Positions 45,733 through 56,571 are shown, counted from the stretch's first letter. The stretch: DNA of 64,000 nt from Boseongicola sp. (GCA_014075275.1 CP046179.1:1249932-1313931); one strand, 5' to 3'. The notes: generated by a model not told the origin, from the sequence alone. Translations and numbers: made by a program.

Positions 45733-45759
45733 CACCTCGACCTCGACAGGGGGCGAAAT

Positions 45760-47688
45760 TCAGGACGTCGGTTCCGGTTCCAGATCGCCATCGCCTTCGG
45801 ACGATTTGGGTTTTGGCTTGGTCTTTGGAATGGCCGTAATCGATGCGGTTCCGCCGGTATCCGACGGCGTGTCTTCATCGTCGTCGCCACGCTTCAATGG
45901 TTCACCGGCGATCACGCGTGTGATCTCATCACCCGTCAGCGTCTCATATTCCAGCAATCCTTGCGCCAACCGCTCCAGATCATCCGATTTCTCCGTCAGA
46001 ACCCGCTTCGCGGTCTCATACCCTTCGTCAACAAGCGCTTTCACTTTGTCATCGATGGTTTTCTGAGTAATGCCAGAGTGGTTCGTCCCGGCACCATAAG
46101 TTCCCAGATGCGACTGCTGCTCGTTGGCATAATCGATATACCCAAGCTCTTCCGCAAACCCGAACTGCGTCACCATTGCACGGGCAATCCGCGTGACTTG
46201 CTGAATATCCGAAGCCGCACCCGAAGTGACATTCTCTTTTCCGAACACCAGTTCCTCAGCCACACGACCGCCCATCGCCATAGCGATTTTCGACGTGTAT
46301 TTAGTGTAGCTAACGGAAAGTTGATCGCGTTCAGGCAGGGACAACACCAACCCCAAAGCTCGCCCACGCGGAATGATCGTCGCCTTATGGATTGGATCAT
46401 GCTGCGGCACATTCAGACCAACAATCGCATGACCGGCCTCGTGATAAGCCGTCAGTTTCTTTTCGTCTTCGGTCATGACCATGGACCGACGCTCAGCGCC
46501 CATCATGACCTTGTCCTTGGCGTTCTCGAAATCTTCCATCGTGACAAACCGGCGCCCATAGCGCGCCGCCATCAACGCAGACTCATTCACTAGGTTCGCC
46601 AGATCAGCACCCGAAAACCCCGGCGTGCCGCGCGCGATAATGCGCAGATCAACATCCGGTCCCAATGGCACCTTGCGGGCATGAACGCCCAGAATTTTCT
46701 CACGGCCCTTGATATCAGGGTTTGGAACCTGAACCTGACGATCAAAGCGACCGGGCCGCAACAACGCCGGGTCCAGAACATCAGGACGGTTGGTGGCCGC
46801 TACGATAATGATGCCTTCGTTGGCTTCAAAACCATCCATCTCAACCAGCAACTGGTTCAAAGTCTGCTCACGCTCATCGTTACCGCCGCCGTAACCAACG
46901 CCGCGCGAACGGCCAACAGCATCAATCTCATCGATAAAGACGATACAGGGCGCATTCTTCTTGGCCTGCTCGAACATGTCACGCACCCGGCTCGCACCGA
47001 CACCGACAAACATCTCAACGAAATCAGAACCCGAAATGGTGAAGAAGGGCACACCCGCTTCACCCGCAATCGCGCGCGCCAGCAGCGTCTTACCTGTGCC
47101 CGGAGGGCCTACCAGCAAAGCGCCCTTCGGAATCTTGCCGCCCAATCGGCTGAATTTCTGCGGCGTGCGCAAGAACTCAACGATCTCTTCCAGCTCTTCC
47201 TTGGCCTCATCAATGCCCGCGACGTCATCAAACGTCACACGTCCATGCTTCTCGGTCAGCAACTTTGCGCGCGACTTACCAAAGCCCATCGCACCGCCAC
47301 GGCCGCCGCCCTGCATTCGGTTCATAAAGTAAATCCAGACGCCGATCAGCAGCAGAAACGGCAGGAATGTCATCAAGATGGTGACAAAACCTGATTGCTG
47401 CTGCGGCTCGGCCCGGAAGCTGACGCTGTGCTCAACCAATAGATTGGTCGTATCGGCCCCTTCCGGCTGGATGGTTATCAGATCCCGGCCATCGCTGCCC
47501 CGGAACACGATCCGTTCGCCATCGATGGTCGCACTGGAAACATTTCCGCCTTCAACCTGCCCGACAAAATCAGAGTAACTGACCGTGTTATTGGCAGAAT
47601 TGGTCTGACCCCCGAAAATAAGGTTAAAAAGCGCCAGAACCAGCAAGAAAAGTACGGCCCAAAAGGCAAGACTACGCGCGTTGTTCAA
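45760..47688 (-). CDS. ftsH: ATP-dependent zinc metalloprotease FtsH
   Basis: Membrane-anchored AAA protease that degrades misfolded membrane proteins and regulators. Two transmembrane helices (about 7-26 and 102-122) flank a periplasmic domain. The AAA domain has Walker A GPPGTGKT (194-201), FIDEIDA and the second region of homology (RPGRFDRQV). The zinc site is HEAGH at 416-420. Total length is 642 aa with an acidic, Pro-rich tail. It starts at a TTG (47688) with GGAG 6 nt upstream. It follows tilS by 81 bp. Confidence 0.97.
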   Translation of the reverse strand: MNNARSLAFWAVLFLLVLALFNLIFGGQTNSANNTVSYSDFVGQVEGGNVSSATIDGERIVFRGSDGRDLITIQPEGADTTNLLVEHSVSFRAEPQQQSGFVTILMTFLPFLLLIGVWIYFMNRMQGGGRGGAMGFGKSRAKLLTEKHGRVTFDDVAGIDEAKEELEEIVEFLRTPQKFSRLGGKIPKGALLVGPPGTGKTLLARAIAGEAGVPFFTISGSDFVEMFVGVGASRVRDMFEQAKKNAPCIVFIDEIDAVGRSRGVGYGGGNDEREQTLNQLLVEMDGFEANEGIIIVAATNRPDVLDPALLRPGRFDRQVQVPNPDIKGREKILGVHARKVPLGPDVDLRIIARGTPGFSGADLANLVNESALMAARYGRRFVTMEDFENAKDKVMMGAERRSMVMTEDEKKLTAYHEAGHAIVGLNVPQHDPIHKATIIPRGRALGLVLSLPERDQLSVSYTKYTSKIAMAMGGRVAEELVFGKENVTSGAASDIQQVTRIARAMVTQFGFAEELGYIDYANEQQSHLGTYGAGTNHSGITQKTIDDKVKALVDEGYETAKRVLTEKSDDLERLAQGLLEYETLTGDEITRVIAGEPLKRGDDDEDTPSDTGGTASITAIPKTKPKPKSSEGDGDLEPEPTS

Positions 47689-47769
47689 AGGAGGCTCCTT
47701 TGGAAATTACATGGGTGGATTCGGCCACCCGCCCGACTGGCACATTAAATAGCCACTAAGGGCAGATCT

Positions 47770-49053
47770 TCAACGGGATAACAGGAATTTGGCGAAACTA
47801 CCGCGACCTGTTGCCGATGCTGTCCAACTGTTAGCGAAACCAGCCAGCGGCGCTGCGATCAGTTCCTCCCCCCTCCAGATTGCCGGAGAGGCCAGCAAAG
47901 ATTGGCGCGCAAGGCCTGTTTCACGCCAATTCGGGCAGTCTTTCAAGGCCTCTCCCAGGGCACGAACCCGCAGATCCGGCTCATGCGGCCCAGCCAAGAC
48001 CCACCGCCCGTCCCACACGCCATTCGTGGACGATACCACGTCTTTTACCGCATTGAATTCACGGGTGATTCGGATCGTATTGCCTACCCAACCCTTACCT
48101 TTTTGGCGCAAAACCACACATCCCCCCAATGTGTGGCGGTCCGCATCAGTCATTTCGGCATTCATATCGACAACCGCACTCATGCGCGGCGGATATAAAC
48201 TGCCCGAAACCCATTGAAACGCCAAAAGCTGTAGACGCCGCGCCACCTCTCCGGGTACCTGACGCTCCTGCGTCGTGAATCCCTCCGGAAAAACCAGATC
48301 GCCTCGGTCTTCGGTCACAAGTTCGTGCTCAGCCACCTCGGAATGCGCATAATGATCCAAAGCCGACTTCGCGACCCCGGCGTTACTCGCCACTCGCGCC
48401 AGCGATTTCGCATCGATTCCCAAACTAGAAAGCACCTTCAGCGCGCGACGAACTTCCACTCGCTCAAACCGCACATCCTCATTGCTAGGATCATCACACC
48501 AGCGAATGTTTTTGCTGCGCAGATAGTCCCGCAAAACCTCGCGCGGCTGTTCCAACAAGGGCCGGATCCACTCCACCCCATGCCGCTCAAACCGCGATGC
48601 CATCCCGGCCAATCCATCCACACCCGACTTGCGCGCAATGCTCATCAACACCGTTTCGGCCTGATCGTCCTCGGTATGCCCCAAGGCCACACAATCCACG
48701 CCGGACCCATCAGCCCAGTCCGCAATCAACTGATATCGCGCACGACGCGCTTCTGCCTGCAAGTTGCCGTGCCCATCCCAGCCGCTCCACTCCAAGACAC
48801 TGTGATCAATCCCGCGCGCCGCACAGAATGTGGCCACATGCGCCACTTCGTCGACCGCTTCAGCCCGCAACCCATGGTTCACGGAAACCGCCGATACCGG
48901 AAAGCCAAGCTCCGCCCCCTTGCGTACCATCAGATCCAACAAGGCCATGGAATCGCTGCCGCCGGACACCGCAACGCCTAACCGCTCCGGTCGCCGCACA
49001 ACAAACGGCAGACCACACCGATCCAAAAGCGCCCCCGGATCTCCCCGACTCAC
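47770..49053 (-). CDS. tilS: tRNA(Ile)-lysidine synthase TilS
   Basis: Converts C34 of the CAU-anticodon tRNA-Ile to lysidine so that it reads AUA. The 427-aa protein has the PP-loop SGGSDSMALLDLMV (from residue 30) and the conserved GHTEDDQAETVLM. The C-terminal part is diverged, as is usual. The start is a GTG at 49053, with no strong ribosome binding site. It lies between cpoB and ftsH, a common order in the group. Confidence 0.93.
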   Translation of the reverse strand: MSRGDPGALLDRCGLPFVVRRPERLGVAVSGGSDSMALLDLMVRKGAELGFPVSAVSVNHGLRAEAVDEVAHVATFCAARGIDHSVLEWSGWDGHGNLQAEARRARYQLIADWADGSGVDCVALGHTEDDQAETVLMSIARKSGVDGLAGMASRFERHGVEWIRPLLEQPREVLRDYLRSKNIRWCDDPSNEDVRFERVEVRRALKVLSSLGIDAKSLARVASNAGVAKSALDHYAHSEVAEHELVTEDRGDLVFPEGFTTQERQVPGEVARRLQLLAFQWVSGSLYPPRMSAVVDMNAEMTDADRHTLGGCVVLRQKGKGWVGNTIRITREFNAVKDVVSSTNGVWDGRWVLAGPHEPDLRVRALGEALKDCPNWRETGLARQSLLASPAIWRGEELIAAPLAGFANSWTASATGRGSFAKFLLSR

Positions 49054-49077
49054 TGGTTCAGCTCATTATTGGCCCAT

Positions 49078-49112
49078 AAATATCCCGGGGGAGCGCGAGG
49101 GGGCAGCGCCCC
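49078..49112 (+). repeat. Dispersed intergenic repeat, copy 4 (diverged)
   Basis: AAATATCCCGGGGG, then GGGGGCAGCGCCCC. The core differs at two positions from other copies and the TTCTTCTG part is missing. It lies between cpoB and tilS, inside an operon. Confidence 0.65.
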
Positions 49113-49150
49113 TTCGCCCGCCGCGATGGCGAAGCCAGCGCAATAAAATC

Positions 49151-49978
49151 TCACGCACATCCCATATTGGCGCGCGCCGCCTGCGCTTCGATGGACGCAT
49201 CGCTGGCCGGGAACCGCAAGGTCACCTCACCCAGCGTAATGCACGCTTCCGAGGTTTGCCCCAACCCATCCAGCGCCAGACCCAGTTTCAGCAACGCCGT
49301 GGGTGATGTCGCCCCGTTCGGCGTGCCCGAATAACTTTCCAGATACGCCCGCGCGGCCGAGGATGTCAGACCAAGGTTTTGCAGCGCCTCACCGCGCAAT
49401 AAATGCGCCAACCCGGTCAATGGGCCGCCCTGATAGGTCTCGGTAAACCGCTGAAACTGCTCTGCTGCAGTCTCATACTGCCCGCCATCGAACGAGGCCT
49501 TTGCACGATCGAAATCCTCGCGTTCGGCGACCGCCAACTCGACCCCCGCCGTTGCCGATCCCGCGCCAGTCGAAGCGGGTGCCGGTTGCGCAACAACCGG
49601 CACTGCGCCGCCGCCCAGAGTGGTGGTCTCGCCCAGCTGGCCAATATCGCAACCGCTTTCCAATTCGCAAAGTCGAAACTCCAAATCGCCTATCCGGTTT
49701 GTTCCGTCCGCCACAATCCGATCAATGCGGTTGGTCAAGGCCTCGGTTCGCGCCGTCAGCCCGGTCACCTGCGCTTCCAACCCGTCCACACGCTCCAGCG
49801 TATTCGTCCCCGCCAGGTTGGTGTTCACACCACCCGTGGTCGAAAGTTCCCGCCGCAACTTTTGGATCTCAACATAGAGCACGGTCAACTCCTGCCGAAT
49901 ATCGGCAAGCGTCTGATCGCGGTCCTGCGCATACACAGGACCGGCAACCAAAAAAGCGGCAAGTAGAAACGCACGCAT
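49151..49978 (-). CDS. cpoB: Tol-Pal system protein CpoB (YbgF)
   Basis: Periplasmic coordinator of Tol-Pal with peptidoglycan synthesis. The 275-aa protein has a signal peptide (LLAAFLVAGPVYAQD), a coiled coil (about 25-95) for trimerisation and C-terminal TPRs (ASFDGGQYETAAEQFQRFTE, AHLLRGEALQNLGL). It is 15 bp after pal. Confidence 0.9.
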   Translation of the reverse strand: MRAFLLAAFLVAGPVYAQDRDQTLADIRQELTVLYVEIQKLRRELSTTGGVNTNLAGTNTLERVDGLEAQVTGLTARTEALTNRIDRIVADGTNRIGDLEFRLCELESGCDIGQLGETTTLGGGAVPVVAQPAPASTGAGSATAGVELAVAEREDFDRAKASFDGGQYETAAEQFQRFTETYQGGPLTGLAHLLRGEALQNLGLTSSAARAYLESYSGTPNGATSPTALLKLGLALDGLGQTSEACITLGEVTLRFPASDASIEAQAARANMGCA

Positions 49979-49993
49979 CAGGTCAACCCTCGT

Positions 49994-50506
49994 TTAGATA
50001 CCGGCGCCAACCGTAATCACCGAAACCGACCGACGGTTCTGGCTGTAACAGGTCTCGTCGGAACAAATTTCCAGCGGGCGCTCTTTACCGTAACTGATTG
50101 TCTGCATCCGGCCCGGTGCCACCCCGCGCGAAATCAGATAGTTCTGAACCGCACTCGCGCGCCGTGCACCCAGTGCCAGGTTATATTCCCGCGTGCCCTG
50201 CTCATCCGCGTGACCTTCGACCAATACGCTGTAGGCACCGTTCTGGCCTAGCCATGCTGCCTGACCATCCAGCACAGACTGCGCTTCAAGGCTTAGTGTC
50301 GACTGATCGACCGCAAAAAGAACCCGATCGCCAACCGTTTCATTGAAATATGCAGGCGAGGTCGGATCGCTCGCGCTACCTAACACTCCTCCATCAGCGC
50401 CAAATCCACCTGCGCCGCCGCTACCAGCACCGAAACGGTCCGCACTGGTGCAGGCCCCAAGGGCGGTCAAAGCCACGAAGGCCACTGCAATCTTCGAAAT
50501 ACTCAT
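49994..50506 (-). CDS. pal: Peptidoglycan-associated lipoprotein Pal
   Basis: Outer-membrane lipoprotein that ties the envelope to peptidoglycan. The 170-aa sequence has lipobox TALGAC (Cys at about 19) and an OmpA-like domain with VLFAVDQSTLSLEAQ and GHADEQGTREYNLALGARRA. It follows tolB by 87 bp. Confidence 0.95.
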   Translation of the reverse strand: MSISKIAVAFVALTALGACTSADRFGAGSGGAGGFGADGGVLGSASDPTSPAYFNETVGDRVLFAVDQSTLSLEAQSVLDGQAAWLGQNGAYSVLVEGHADEQGTREYNLALGARRASAVQNYLISRGVAPGRMQTISYGKERPLEICSDETCYSQNRRSVSVITVGAGI

Positions 50507-50593
50507 GGTGTCACCTGTATGTTTTGTTGTCTGCTCAAGTTTGTTCTTGTTGTTGGCGGCAAGATACCACCCGTCGAAAGGATTTGAAACGCG

Positions 50594-51922
50594 TCATGGT
50601 AACAAGGGCGACCACGCCGGGTCCGACGCCGCTGTCGGCATCGCCAACCGCTTCAGATTTCGCCCAGATATGTCTACGGAAAACAGTGCTGGTTGCCCGT
50701 CAGAACCCGCGCTTTCGCGGGTAAACATCAGCACCCGACCATTCGGGGCCCACGTCGGTCCTTCATCCAGGAATGACGCAGTTAATAGCCGCTCTTGCGA
50801 GCCATCCGTGCGCATGACCCCAATATGAAAACGCCCGGCATTCTGCTTGGTAAAGGCGATGAAATCACCACGCGGCGACCAAACTGGCGTGCCGTAACGC
50901 CCCTGCCCGAAACTGATCCGCGTTGCTTCGCCCCCGTTGGCCGACATCACATAAAGCTGCTGCGACCCTGAACGATCCGACTCAAACACAATTCGGTTGC
51001 CGTCCGGCGAAAATGACGGTGCCGTCTCAATCGAAGGGGCGTTCGTCAGACGCGCCCGTTGCCCACCGCCAATATCCAGACGGTAAATGTCGGTGTTTCC
51101 GCCCTCGGCTCGCGAATATACAACTGTCTGCCCATTCGGCGCATAGCGCGGCGCAAAGGTCATTGCCGCGGCGTCCACGTCCAAGGGACGCTTCGAAACC
51201 GACCCAACAGCCAATTCATAAATCTGCGGAAAGCCCGATTCATAGCTGGTGAACAGCACCCGGTCGCCCGTGGGCGAGAACCGCGGCGCCAGAACAATCG
51301 ACGCATTATCCGTCAGATACTGAATATTCGCGCCGTCATAATCCATAATTGCAAGGCGTTTGGCGCGATTGTTCTTCGGCCCTGTCTCTTCAACATAGAC
51401 CACCCGACTGTCGAAATACCCGGTCTCGCCTGTTATCCGGCTATAAACCTGATCCGCCACTTTATGGGCCACGCGTCGCCAACTGTCGGTGCCACCGGCA
51501 AACTGCAAGCCATCGCCCAGCGGCGCACCAGTAAAGATGTCAAACAACCGGAACTTCACCACCAGCTTGTTGTCACTGGTCATCGTCACTGCGCCCACAA
51601 TCAGCGCCTCAACATTGATCGCCTTCCAGTCGGGATAGGCAACAGCCGCGTCAAACCCGGACACCTGAGAGATATACGCCGACTGCGGCACATCCCGGAA
51701 CAACCCGGTTCCAGTCAGATCAGCGGCAACCACCGCGGTGATCTGACGCGCAAAATCCGTCGCCGCTGCATTCTCAGCCAGAAACGGCGCGACCGCGATG
51801 GGCACCGGCTCGATCACACCTTGGGTAATCTCAATCCGAAGCGGACCCGTCCGGTCCTGCGCGACCGCGAACCCCGGCATAGCCAGCACCGCAACCATAG
51901 ACAGAATTGCCAAAACCTTCAT
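50594..51922 (-). CDS. tolB: Tol-Pal translocation protein TolB
   Basis: Periplasmic beta-propeller that binds Pal. The 442-aa protein has a signal peptide (about 1-21), an N-terminal TolB domain (about 25-160) and WD40-like repeats, several with [22 protein letters not shown] and [11 protein letters not shown]. Its start overlaps the end of tolA (ATGA). Confidence 0.95.
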   Translation of the reverse strand: MKVLAILSMVAVLAMPGFAVAQDRTGPLRIEITQGVIEPVPIAVAPFLAENAAATDFARQITAVVAADLTGTGLFRDVPQSAYISQVSGFDAAVAYPDWKAINVEALIVGAVTMTSDNKLVVKFRLFDIFTGAPLGDGLQFAGGTDSWRRVAHKVADQVYSRITGETGYFDSRVVYVEETGPKNNRAKRLAIMDYDGANIQYLTDNASIVLAPRFSPTGDRVLFTSYESGFPQIYELAVGSVSKRPLDVDAAAMTFAPRYAPNGQTVVYSRAEGGNTDIYRLDIGGGQRARLTNAPSIETAPSFSPDGNRIVFESDRSGSQQLYVMSANGGEATRISFGQGRYGTPVWSPRGDFIAFTKQNAGRFHIGVMRTDGSQERLLTASFLDEGPTWAPNGRVLMFTRESAGSDGQPALFSVDISGRNLKRLAMPTAASDPAWSPLLP

Positions 51923-53001
51923 CGGAACTGCATCCCTTCCGGGTTGAATGTTAACTCGATATCGCGCCAGTGATCGTATTTTTCCACCGGTAACGAAAAT
52001 CCGCGCACACCACAGCGGATTATTGCCCGTCGTGCCGCCTCAAACGCCTGTCGTGCCCCGCCCGAGCTTCCCCCGGATGATGACACCATCTTAATTGATT
52101 CGTTAATTGGCTTGCCCGATTGCTGCATCTCAACCGACACAACCACGGTGGTGCCCAGTGCATCGGTCGACAAACTGCCCACATTCCAGCACTGGCTAAC
52201 CGCCACCCGCAACGCGTCCTTCTCGCCACCTGTCAGCGGCGGACCACTGGGCGCAGATCGCACCGGCGTCTCGTTCGCTTCCGCTACCGCCGCCGCATCT
52301 GCGGTGCTATCCGTTTTGGGCTCTACCGGTGCCTCAGCCTGGCGCACCGGGCGCGCAGGACGCGCACGCGGACGCATCGAACTGGCCGGGGCCAGCTCCT
52401 TCACCTCTTCCGCCTCGGTCACGATCCGATCGCTCGCCTCTTCCGGCGCTGCTGGCTCTTCAGGCTCAACTTCTTCAACCGGATCGGCCTCAGGCGCAGG
52501 TGCCGTATCCTCAATCCGCTCCGGCGCAACTTCTGCATCCGGTGGTGGCGCAATCGACGGCGTTGGCGCAACCCGTGGCGCGGGTGCCGCCACCTGATCG
52601 CGTTCCAACGACGTGCCATCCACATCCGTATCCGGCACCTCAATCACCGGCGCATCATCCACAACCACCGCATCCGGCACCGGCTGCGGCACCTCCAAAT
52701 CAGCGGCATCCGGCGCATCTGGTTCCTCAATTTCTTCCGGCTCGGGCAGTTCCGGCGCAGCATCCTCACTTGGCGCTTCCGGCGCATTGTCCTCGGGCGG
52801 GGCGACCGCTGACGGAGCCTCAGACTCCAACTCCGGCGCAGTGGTCGGCGGCGTCAATGCCGCATACTCCGCTTCCGAAATCACCGAAACCTCTGCCACA
52901 GCCACCTCTGCCACCCGATCACGCATGAACAACCCGCCAAACAGCAGCGCCAGTAAAAGGGCAACGTGCATCGCCCCCGAGATATACCAACCCCAGCCCA
53001 A
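51919..53001 (-). CDS. tolA: Cell envelope integrity protein TolA, acidic Pro-rich linker
   Basis: Connects the TolQR motor to Pal/TolB. The 360-aa protein has one N-terminal helix (about 8-28), a very long Pro/Glu/Asp/Ala-rich middle (about 40-230) and a C-terminal TolA domain (about 265-360, with [15 protein letters not shown]). Enteric TolA has a Lys/Ala-rich helical middle instead, so this one is probably extended and charged oppositely. The start is a TTG at 53001 with GAGG before it. It is 7 bp after tolR. Confidence 0.9.
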   Translation of the reverse strand: MGWGWYISGAMHVALLLALLFGGLFMRDRVAEVAVAEVSVISEAEYAALTPPTTAPELESEAPSAVAPPEDNAPEAPSEDAAPELPEPEEIEEPDAPDAADLEVPQPVPDAVVVDDAPVIEVPDTDVDGTSLERDQVAAPAPRVAPTPSIAPPPDAEVAPERIEDTAPAPEADPVEEVEPEEPAAPEEASDRIVTEAEEVKELAPASSMRPRARPARPVRQAEAPVEPKTDSTADAAAVAEANETPVRSAPSGPPLTGGEKDALRVAVSQCWNVGSLSTDALGTTVVVSVEMQQSGKPINESIKMVSSSGGSSGGARQAFEAARRAIIRCGVRGFSLPVEKYDHWRDIELTFNPEGMQFR

Positions 53002-53008
53002 TGCGACC

Positions 53009-53482
53009 TCAACCGTCCTGACCGTCCAGGCGAGGACCGCCTGTGTCAGTCACTAAGCCGATGTTCGTAATCCCGGCAGCATTCAGCGCCCCCATCACCT
53101 GGACAACCCGCGAATAAGGGATCGACCCGTCAGCCCGCAAGAAAACCTTGTCTGTGGCGCGCTCCGACAGGATCGCAACCAAGCGTGGCACAATCTGCTC
53201 GTCCGTCACTTCGGTTGTCTGGATCGCCGTTACCCCATCCGCAGTCAGGGTCACCGTCAACGGTTCTTCCTGCTCGGTCGGCAAGGATTGCGCCGCTGTC
53301 TTCGGCAATTCCACCGGCACACCAACCGTCAACAACGGGGCCGCAACCATAAAGATGATCAGCAACACCAACATGACGTCTACAAACGGCGTGACATTGA
53401 TCTCGGACATCGGCCGCGCCCGTCGACGCCGACGACCCCGCCGTGTGCCACTTGGTTCGGCCTGAACGACCCCGGCACCCAT
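53009..53482 (-). CDS. tolR: Tol-Pal proton channel subunit TolR (ExbD family)
   Basis: A 157-aa single-helix protein. It begins with a basic patch (RRGRRRRRARPMSEINVTPF) and has the helix with the proton-path Asp in FVDVMLVLLIIFMVAAPLL. A periplasmic domain completes it. It follows tolQ by 3 bp. Confidence 0.95.
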   Translation of the reverse strand: MGAGVVQAEPSGTRRGRRRRRARPMSEINVTPFVDVMLVLLIIFMVAAPLLTVGVPVELPKTAAQSLPTEQEEPLTVTLTADGVTAIQTTEVTDEQIVPRLVAILSERATDKVFLRADGSIPYSRVVQVMGALNAAGITNIGLVTDTGGPRLDGQDG

Positions 53483-53485
53483 GGC

Positions 53486-54184
53486 CTAGGACCCGTCCAA
53501 CTGGCGCGACAGAATGGTCGCAAACTCATCCGCAAAACTCTCGTAACCGCCAATGATCCCGTCAGCATCCGACGACAGCTTGTTATAGAAGATCACCGCC
53601 GGGATCGCTGCCAACAGACCCAAACCCGTGGCCAACAACGCCTCCGCAATCCCCGGAGCAACCACCGCCAGGTTCGTACTCTGCTGCTCGGCGATCTCAA
53701 TAAAGGCATTCATGATCCCGAACACGGTGCCAAACAGCCCGATAAACGGCGCGGTCGACCCAACCGTCGCCAGCACGGTCAAACCGGACTGCAAATCGCC
53801 CGCTTCTTTCTGGATGGCCACGTCCATTGACCGGTCAATCCGCGATTGCGCCCCGGCAATCAACGCCCCGTCCTGTTTATGCGACCGCCGCCACTCGCTC
53901 ATACCGGCCGCAAAAATCCGCTCGGACCGTCCCCCCGGGGACGCCCCGATCTGATCATACAGCTTGTCCAAAGGCTCACCCGACCAAAATGCCTCGTCAA
54001 AGACTCGCGCCTCTGCCGACGAGCGCCTATATTGTCCAAGCTTCGTGAAGATAATCGCCCAGGCCCAGAATGAGGCCACAATCAACACGACCATCACCAG
54101 TTTCACTGTGATCGTCGCGCGTGCAAAAAGCGCCCACATAGAGAAATCAATCTCCTGCGCCAGCGCAAGGGTTTCCGTTTCCAT
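53486..54184 (-). CDS. tolQ: Tol-Pal proton channel subunit TolQ (MotA/ExbB family)
   Basis: A 232-aa three-helix membrane protein. Helix 1 is near 20-45, and the C-terminal part has APFIGLFGTVFGIMNAF and GIAEALLATGLGLLAAIPAV, typical of MotA/TolQ/ExbB channels. With TolR it uses the proton gradient to move TolA. It opens the tol operon, 123 bp after ybgC. Confidence 0.96.
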   Translation of the reverse strand: METETLALAQEIDFSMWALFARATITVKLVMVVLIVASFWAWAIIFTKLGQYRRSSAEARVFDEAFWSGEPLDKLYDQIGASPGGRSERIFAAGMSEWRRSHKQDGALIAGAQSRIDRSMDVAIQKEAGDLQSGLTVLATVGSTAPFIGLFGTVFGIMNAFIEIAEQQSTNLAVVAPGIAEALLATGLGLLAAIPAVIFYNKLSSDADGIIGGYESFADEFATILSRQLDGS

Positions 54185-54307
54185 TCGTCCTGCTCTTTCT
54201 GCCGACCCGTATTGTTTTTATTGGGTCCCTCGTTTGCAGCAGATTTACAGGAAACAAAGGGGAAATGCCAACAAGAAGCCGCAGAACGGCGTCTTCGAAC
54301 GTGACGT

Positions 54308-54700
54308 TCAGTGCATTTTGCGGCGGATGTCCGCCGGAAGCCGCGCGGGCTGGCCATTTTCCCCCAAGGCCACCAGGGTCACACGCGCTGAAAACAGCCG
54401 CGCTCCATCGCGTACAACATCCTGCTGCAAAACCAGCCAAACGCCGGACATCGACACCACCTCGGTTTCGACCACAAGCTCATCGTCAAACATCGCCGGG
54501 GCCAGATAGTCCGCCTCCAGATGGCGCACTGCAAACACGATCCCCTCGCTCTCTTTCAGCTCAACCTGATCAATCCCAATGCTGCGCACATACTCCGTCC
54601 GCCCGCGCTCGATGAATTTCAGGTAATTGGCGTAGTAAACGATGCCCGCCAGATCGGTGTCCTCATAATAGACCCGCAATTCGAATTTATGCACGCTCAC
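54308..54700 (-). CDS. ybgC: Tol-Pal-associated acyl-CoA thioesterase YbgC
   Basis: A 130-aa hotdog-fold thioesterase, acting on acyl-CoA or acyl-ACP. The active-site segment YYEDTDLAGIVYYANYLKFI holds the catalytic Asp. The GTG start at 54700 has GGGAG before it and overlaps the stop of the unknown gene upstream (GTGA). It regularly precedes tolQ. Confidence 0.95.
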   Translation of the reverse strand: MSVHKFELRVYYEDTDLAGIVYYANYLKFIERGRTEYVRSIGIDQVELKESEGIVFAVRHLEADYLAPAMFDDELVVETEVVSMSGVWLVLQQDVVRDGARLFSARVTLVALGENGQPARLPADIRRKMH

Positions 54701-55320
54701 GAGGCTACTCCCATCCGCGCCGCCAACCGCAAGGCGTGACTCGCATCTTTCGCGGCAGCAGGCATAACCGGATCATAAGCCGCCTGAATAATGGCTGAAA
54801 CATCGGGGCGCAGAATGACGTTGTCCTCAGCCCGACCCAAAGGCCCGCCCCCCTGAAACGCTGAATTTGACCACGTCAGCATGGCCTGCGCCGCCTGCGC
54901 CAACGCCAGATCCTCCGCCGGCACGTCCGCCAGGGCCTCATCCATCCGCACAAAGGAAAACACTGCTTGAATCGCGCCCGCGTCATCGAACCGGAACAAC
55001 CGATACTGGTTCGTTCCCTCGGCTTTCAAGCGTTCCACCCGCGAGACCAACTCCGGCACCAGCTGATCCATGTTTGGAACCTCGGTCAATTCGTCCCAAT
55101 CCCGAAAGAAGAACAACAGAAAATTCGCGCCCAACTCCGGGTCATGATCCGCCATCTTGTGGTCAGCCAGGACAACAACCGCCTCAATCGCCCCCTTCAC
55201 GACTTCCAAGGTCGCATCGTCCACACCAAAGACAATAGGCACAATTGGCCGCCCCCACCGCGCAAATCGGTAGGCTCCGCCTGAACCTTTAAAGAATTGA
55301 GCAACTGTGTCTTGTTCCAT
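54697..55320 (-). CDS. Conserved hypothetical protein between ruvB and ybgC
   Basis: A soluble 207-aa protein with no signal peptide or membrane helix and no family I can name. It opens MEQDTVAQFFKGSGGAYRFA and contains VEVVVLADHKMAD-like and FLLFFFRDWDELTEVP segments. It is translationally coupled to ybgC, which argues for a real gene linked to envelope or lipid functions. Confidence 0.75.
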   Translation of the reverse strand: MEQDTVAQFFKGSGGAYRFARWGRPIVPIVFGVDDATLEVVKGAIEAVVVLADHKMADHDPELGANFLLFFFRDWDELTEVPNMDQLVPELVSRVERLKAEGTNQYRLFRFDDAGAIQAVFSFVRMDEALADVPAEDLALAQAAQAMLTWSNSAFQGGGPLGRAEDNVILRPDVSAIIQAAYDPVMPAAAKDASHALRLAARMGVAS

Positions 55321-55360
55321 AAAACCTGAGCTACCGCCGAAGCGAAAAAACCACCAGCCC

Positions 55361-55403
55361 CTTCTTCTGATTGGAAATACTCCGGGGTCTGGGGCAGCGC
55401 CCC
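55361..55403 (+). repeat. Dispersed intergenic repeat, copy 5
   Basis: CTTCTTCTG, then GAAATACTCCGGGG and the hairpin GGGGC-AGC-GCCCC. It lies between the unknown gene and ruvB and runs antiparallel to both. Confidence 0.85.
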
Positions 55404-55436
55404 AACGGATCGGCGCCGTCAGGCGTCGATCAAGGC

Positions 55437-56459
55437 TTAAATCAACTTGCCCTGATTCGAACTCTTTGGCGCCGCCATCCCCAAATGCGCCCAGGCCTTG
55501 GCCGCCAACATCCGTCCCCGTGGCGTCCTCTGGATCAACCCCTGCTGCAAAAGGTAGGGCTCGATAACTTCCTCAATCGCGTCCCGACTTTCCGACAAAG
55601 CCGCCGACAAGGTCTCAACACCAACTGGCCCGCCCTGATAGTTTTCAGCGATCAACGTCAAATACCGCCGATCCGCGCCATCAAGTCCCAATCCATCCAC
55701 ACCAAGCCGCGTCAAAGCCCCGTCCGCCAAACTTTGAGTCAACCGCCCGTCGCCCTCGACCAACGCAAAATCCACCACGCGCCGTAACAAGCGCCCCGCG
55801 ATCCGAGGTGTGCCGCGCGCCCGTCGCGCAATCTCGCGAATGCCACCTTCTTCTGCGGGCACACTCATCAATCTGGCCCCCCGGCTGACGATCTGAAACA
55901 ACTCATCTTCGGTGTAAAAATTCAACCGCGTCGGTATTCCGAACCGGTCGCGCAATGGCGTCGTCAACAACCCCAACCGGGTCGTTGCCCCGACAAGTGT
56001 AAACGGCTGCAACTCAATCCGAACCGTCCGCGCCGCAGGCCCCTCACCAATCACAAGATCAAGCTCGAAATCCTCTAGTGCCGGATACAGCACTTCTTCC
56101 ACCACCGGGTTCAGCCGATGAATTTCGTCGATGAACAGCACATCCCGCGCTTCCAGATTGGTCAGGATTGCCGCCAAATCCCCCGCCTTGGCCAACACCG
56201 GCCCCGAGGTCATGCGGAAATTCACCCCCAACTCGCGCGCGACGATCTGCGCCAGCGTGGTTTTGCCCAAACCCGGAGGCCCGTGGAATAACGTATGATC
56301 CATCGCCTCGCCGCGACGCCGCGCGCTTTCGATGAACACCCGCAAGTTTGCGCGCGCATCCGCCTGCCCGACGAAATCGTCCAGCATCTGTGGCCGCATC
56401 GCGCGGTCCACATCTTCGGGGCGCGACTCGGGGCGCAAGGTGGGATCAGGTTCAGTCAT
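55437..56459 (-). CDS. ruvB: Holliday junction helicase motor RuvB
   Basis: Hexameric AAA motor that migrates Holliday junctions. The 340-aa protein has Walker [10 protein letters not shown] (60-68), Walker [11 protein letters not shown], the arginine-finger region and a C-terminal winged helix ([20 protein letters not shown]). A dispersed repeat separates it from ruvA. Confidence 0.97.
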   Translation of the reverse strand: MTEPDPTLRPESRPEDVDRAMRPQMLDDFVGQADARANLRVFIESARRRGEAMDHTLFHGPPGLGKTTLAQIVARELGVNFRMTSGPVLAKAGDLAAILTNLEARDVLFIDEIHRLNPVVEEVLYPALEDFELDLVIGEGPAARTVRIELQPFTLVGATTRLGLLTTPLRDRFGIPTRLNFYTEDELFQIVSRGARLMSVPAEEGGIREIARRARGTPRIAGRLLRRVVDFALVEGDGRLTQSLADGALTRLGVDGLGLDGADRRYLTLIAENYQGGPVGVETLSAALSESRDAIEEVIEPYLLQQGLIQRTPRGRMLAAKAWAHLGMAAPKSSNQGKLI

Positions 56460-56505
56460 TGCGCCCAGCCTTTATTTGCGCCGCACTTATGTGCGTCGCG
56501 GTGCC

Positions 56506-56571
56506 GGGGGCGCTGCCCCCCTTGGCCCATGGCCAATTCCCCCCGGAGTATTTCTGAACAGAAGAAGTTTC
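56506..56571 (-). repeat. Dispersed intergenic repeat, copy 6 (inverse orientation)
   Basis: On the minus strand: CTTCTTCTG, then GAAATACTCCGGGG, a spacer, and GGGGGGCAGCGCCCCC. It sits between ruvA and ruvB in an operon and is read in the same direction as these genes. Confidence 0.8.

Larger units (their letters stand above)
45441..45759. other. Intergenic region between ftsH and fhs
   Basis: About 320 bp. It holds the fhs promoter region, one dispersed repeat (45653-45695) and the ftsH terminator. No gene or named riboswitch is recognised. Confidence 0.6.

Noticed and set aside
52120-52812. 230-aa open frame antisense to tolA
   Set aside because: The Arg-rich translation is what the Pro/Glu/Ala codons of the tolA linker give on the other strand.
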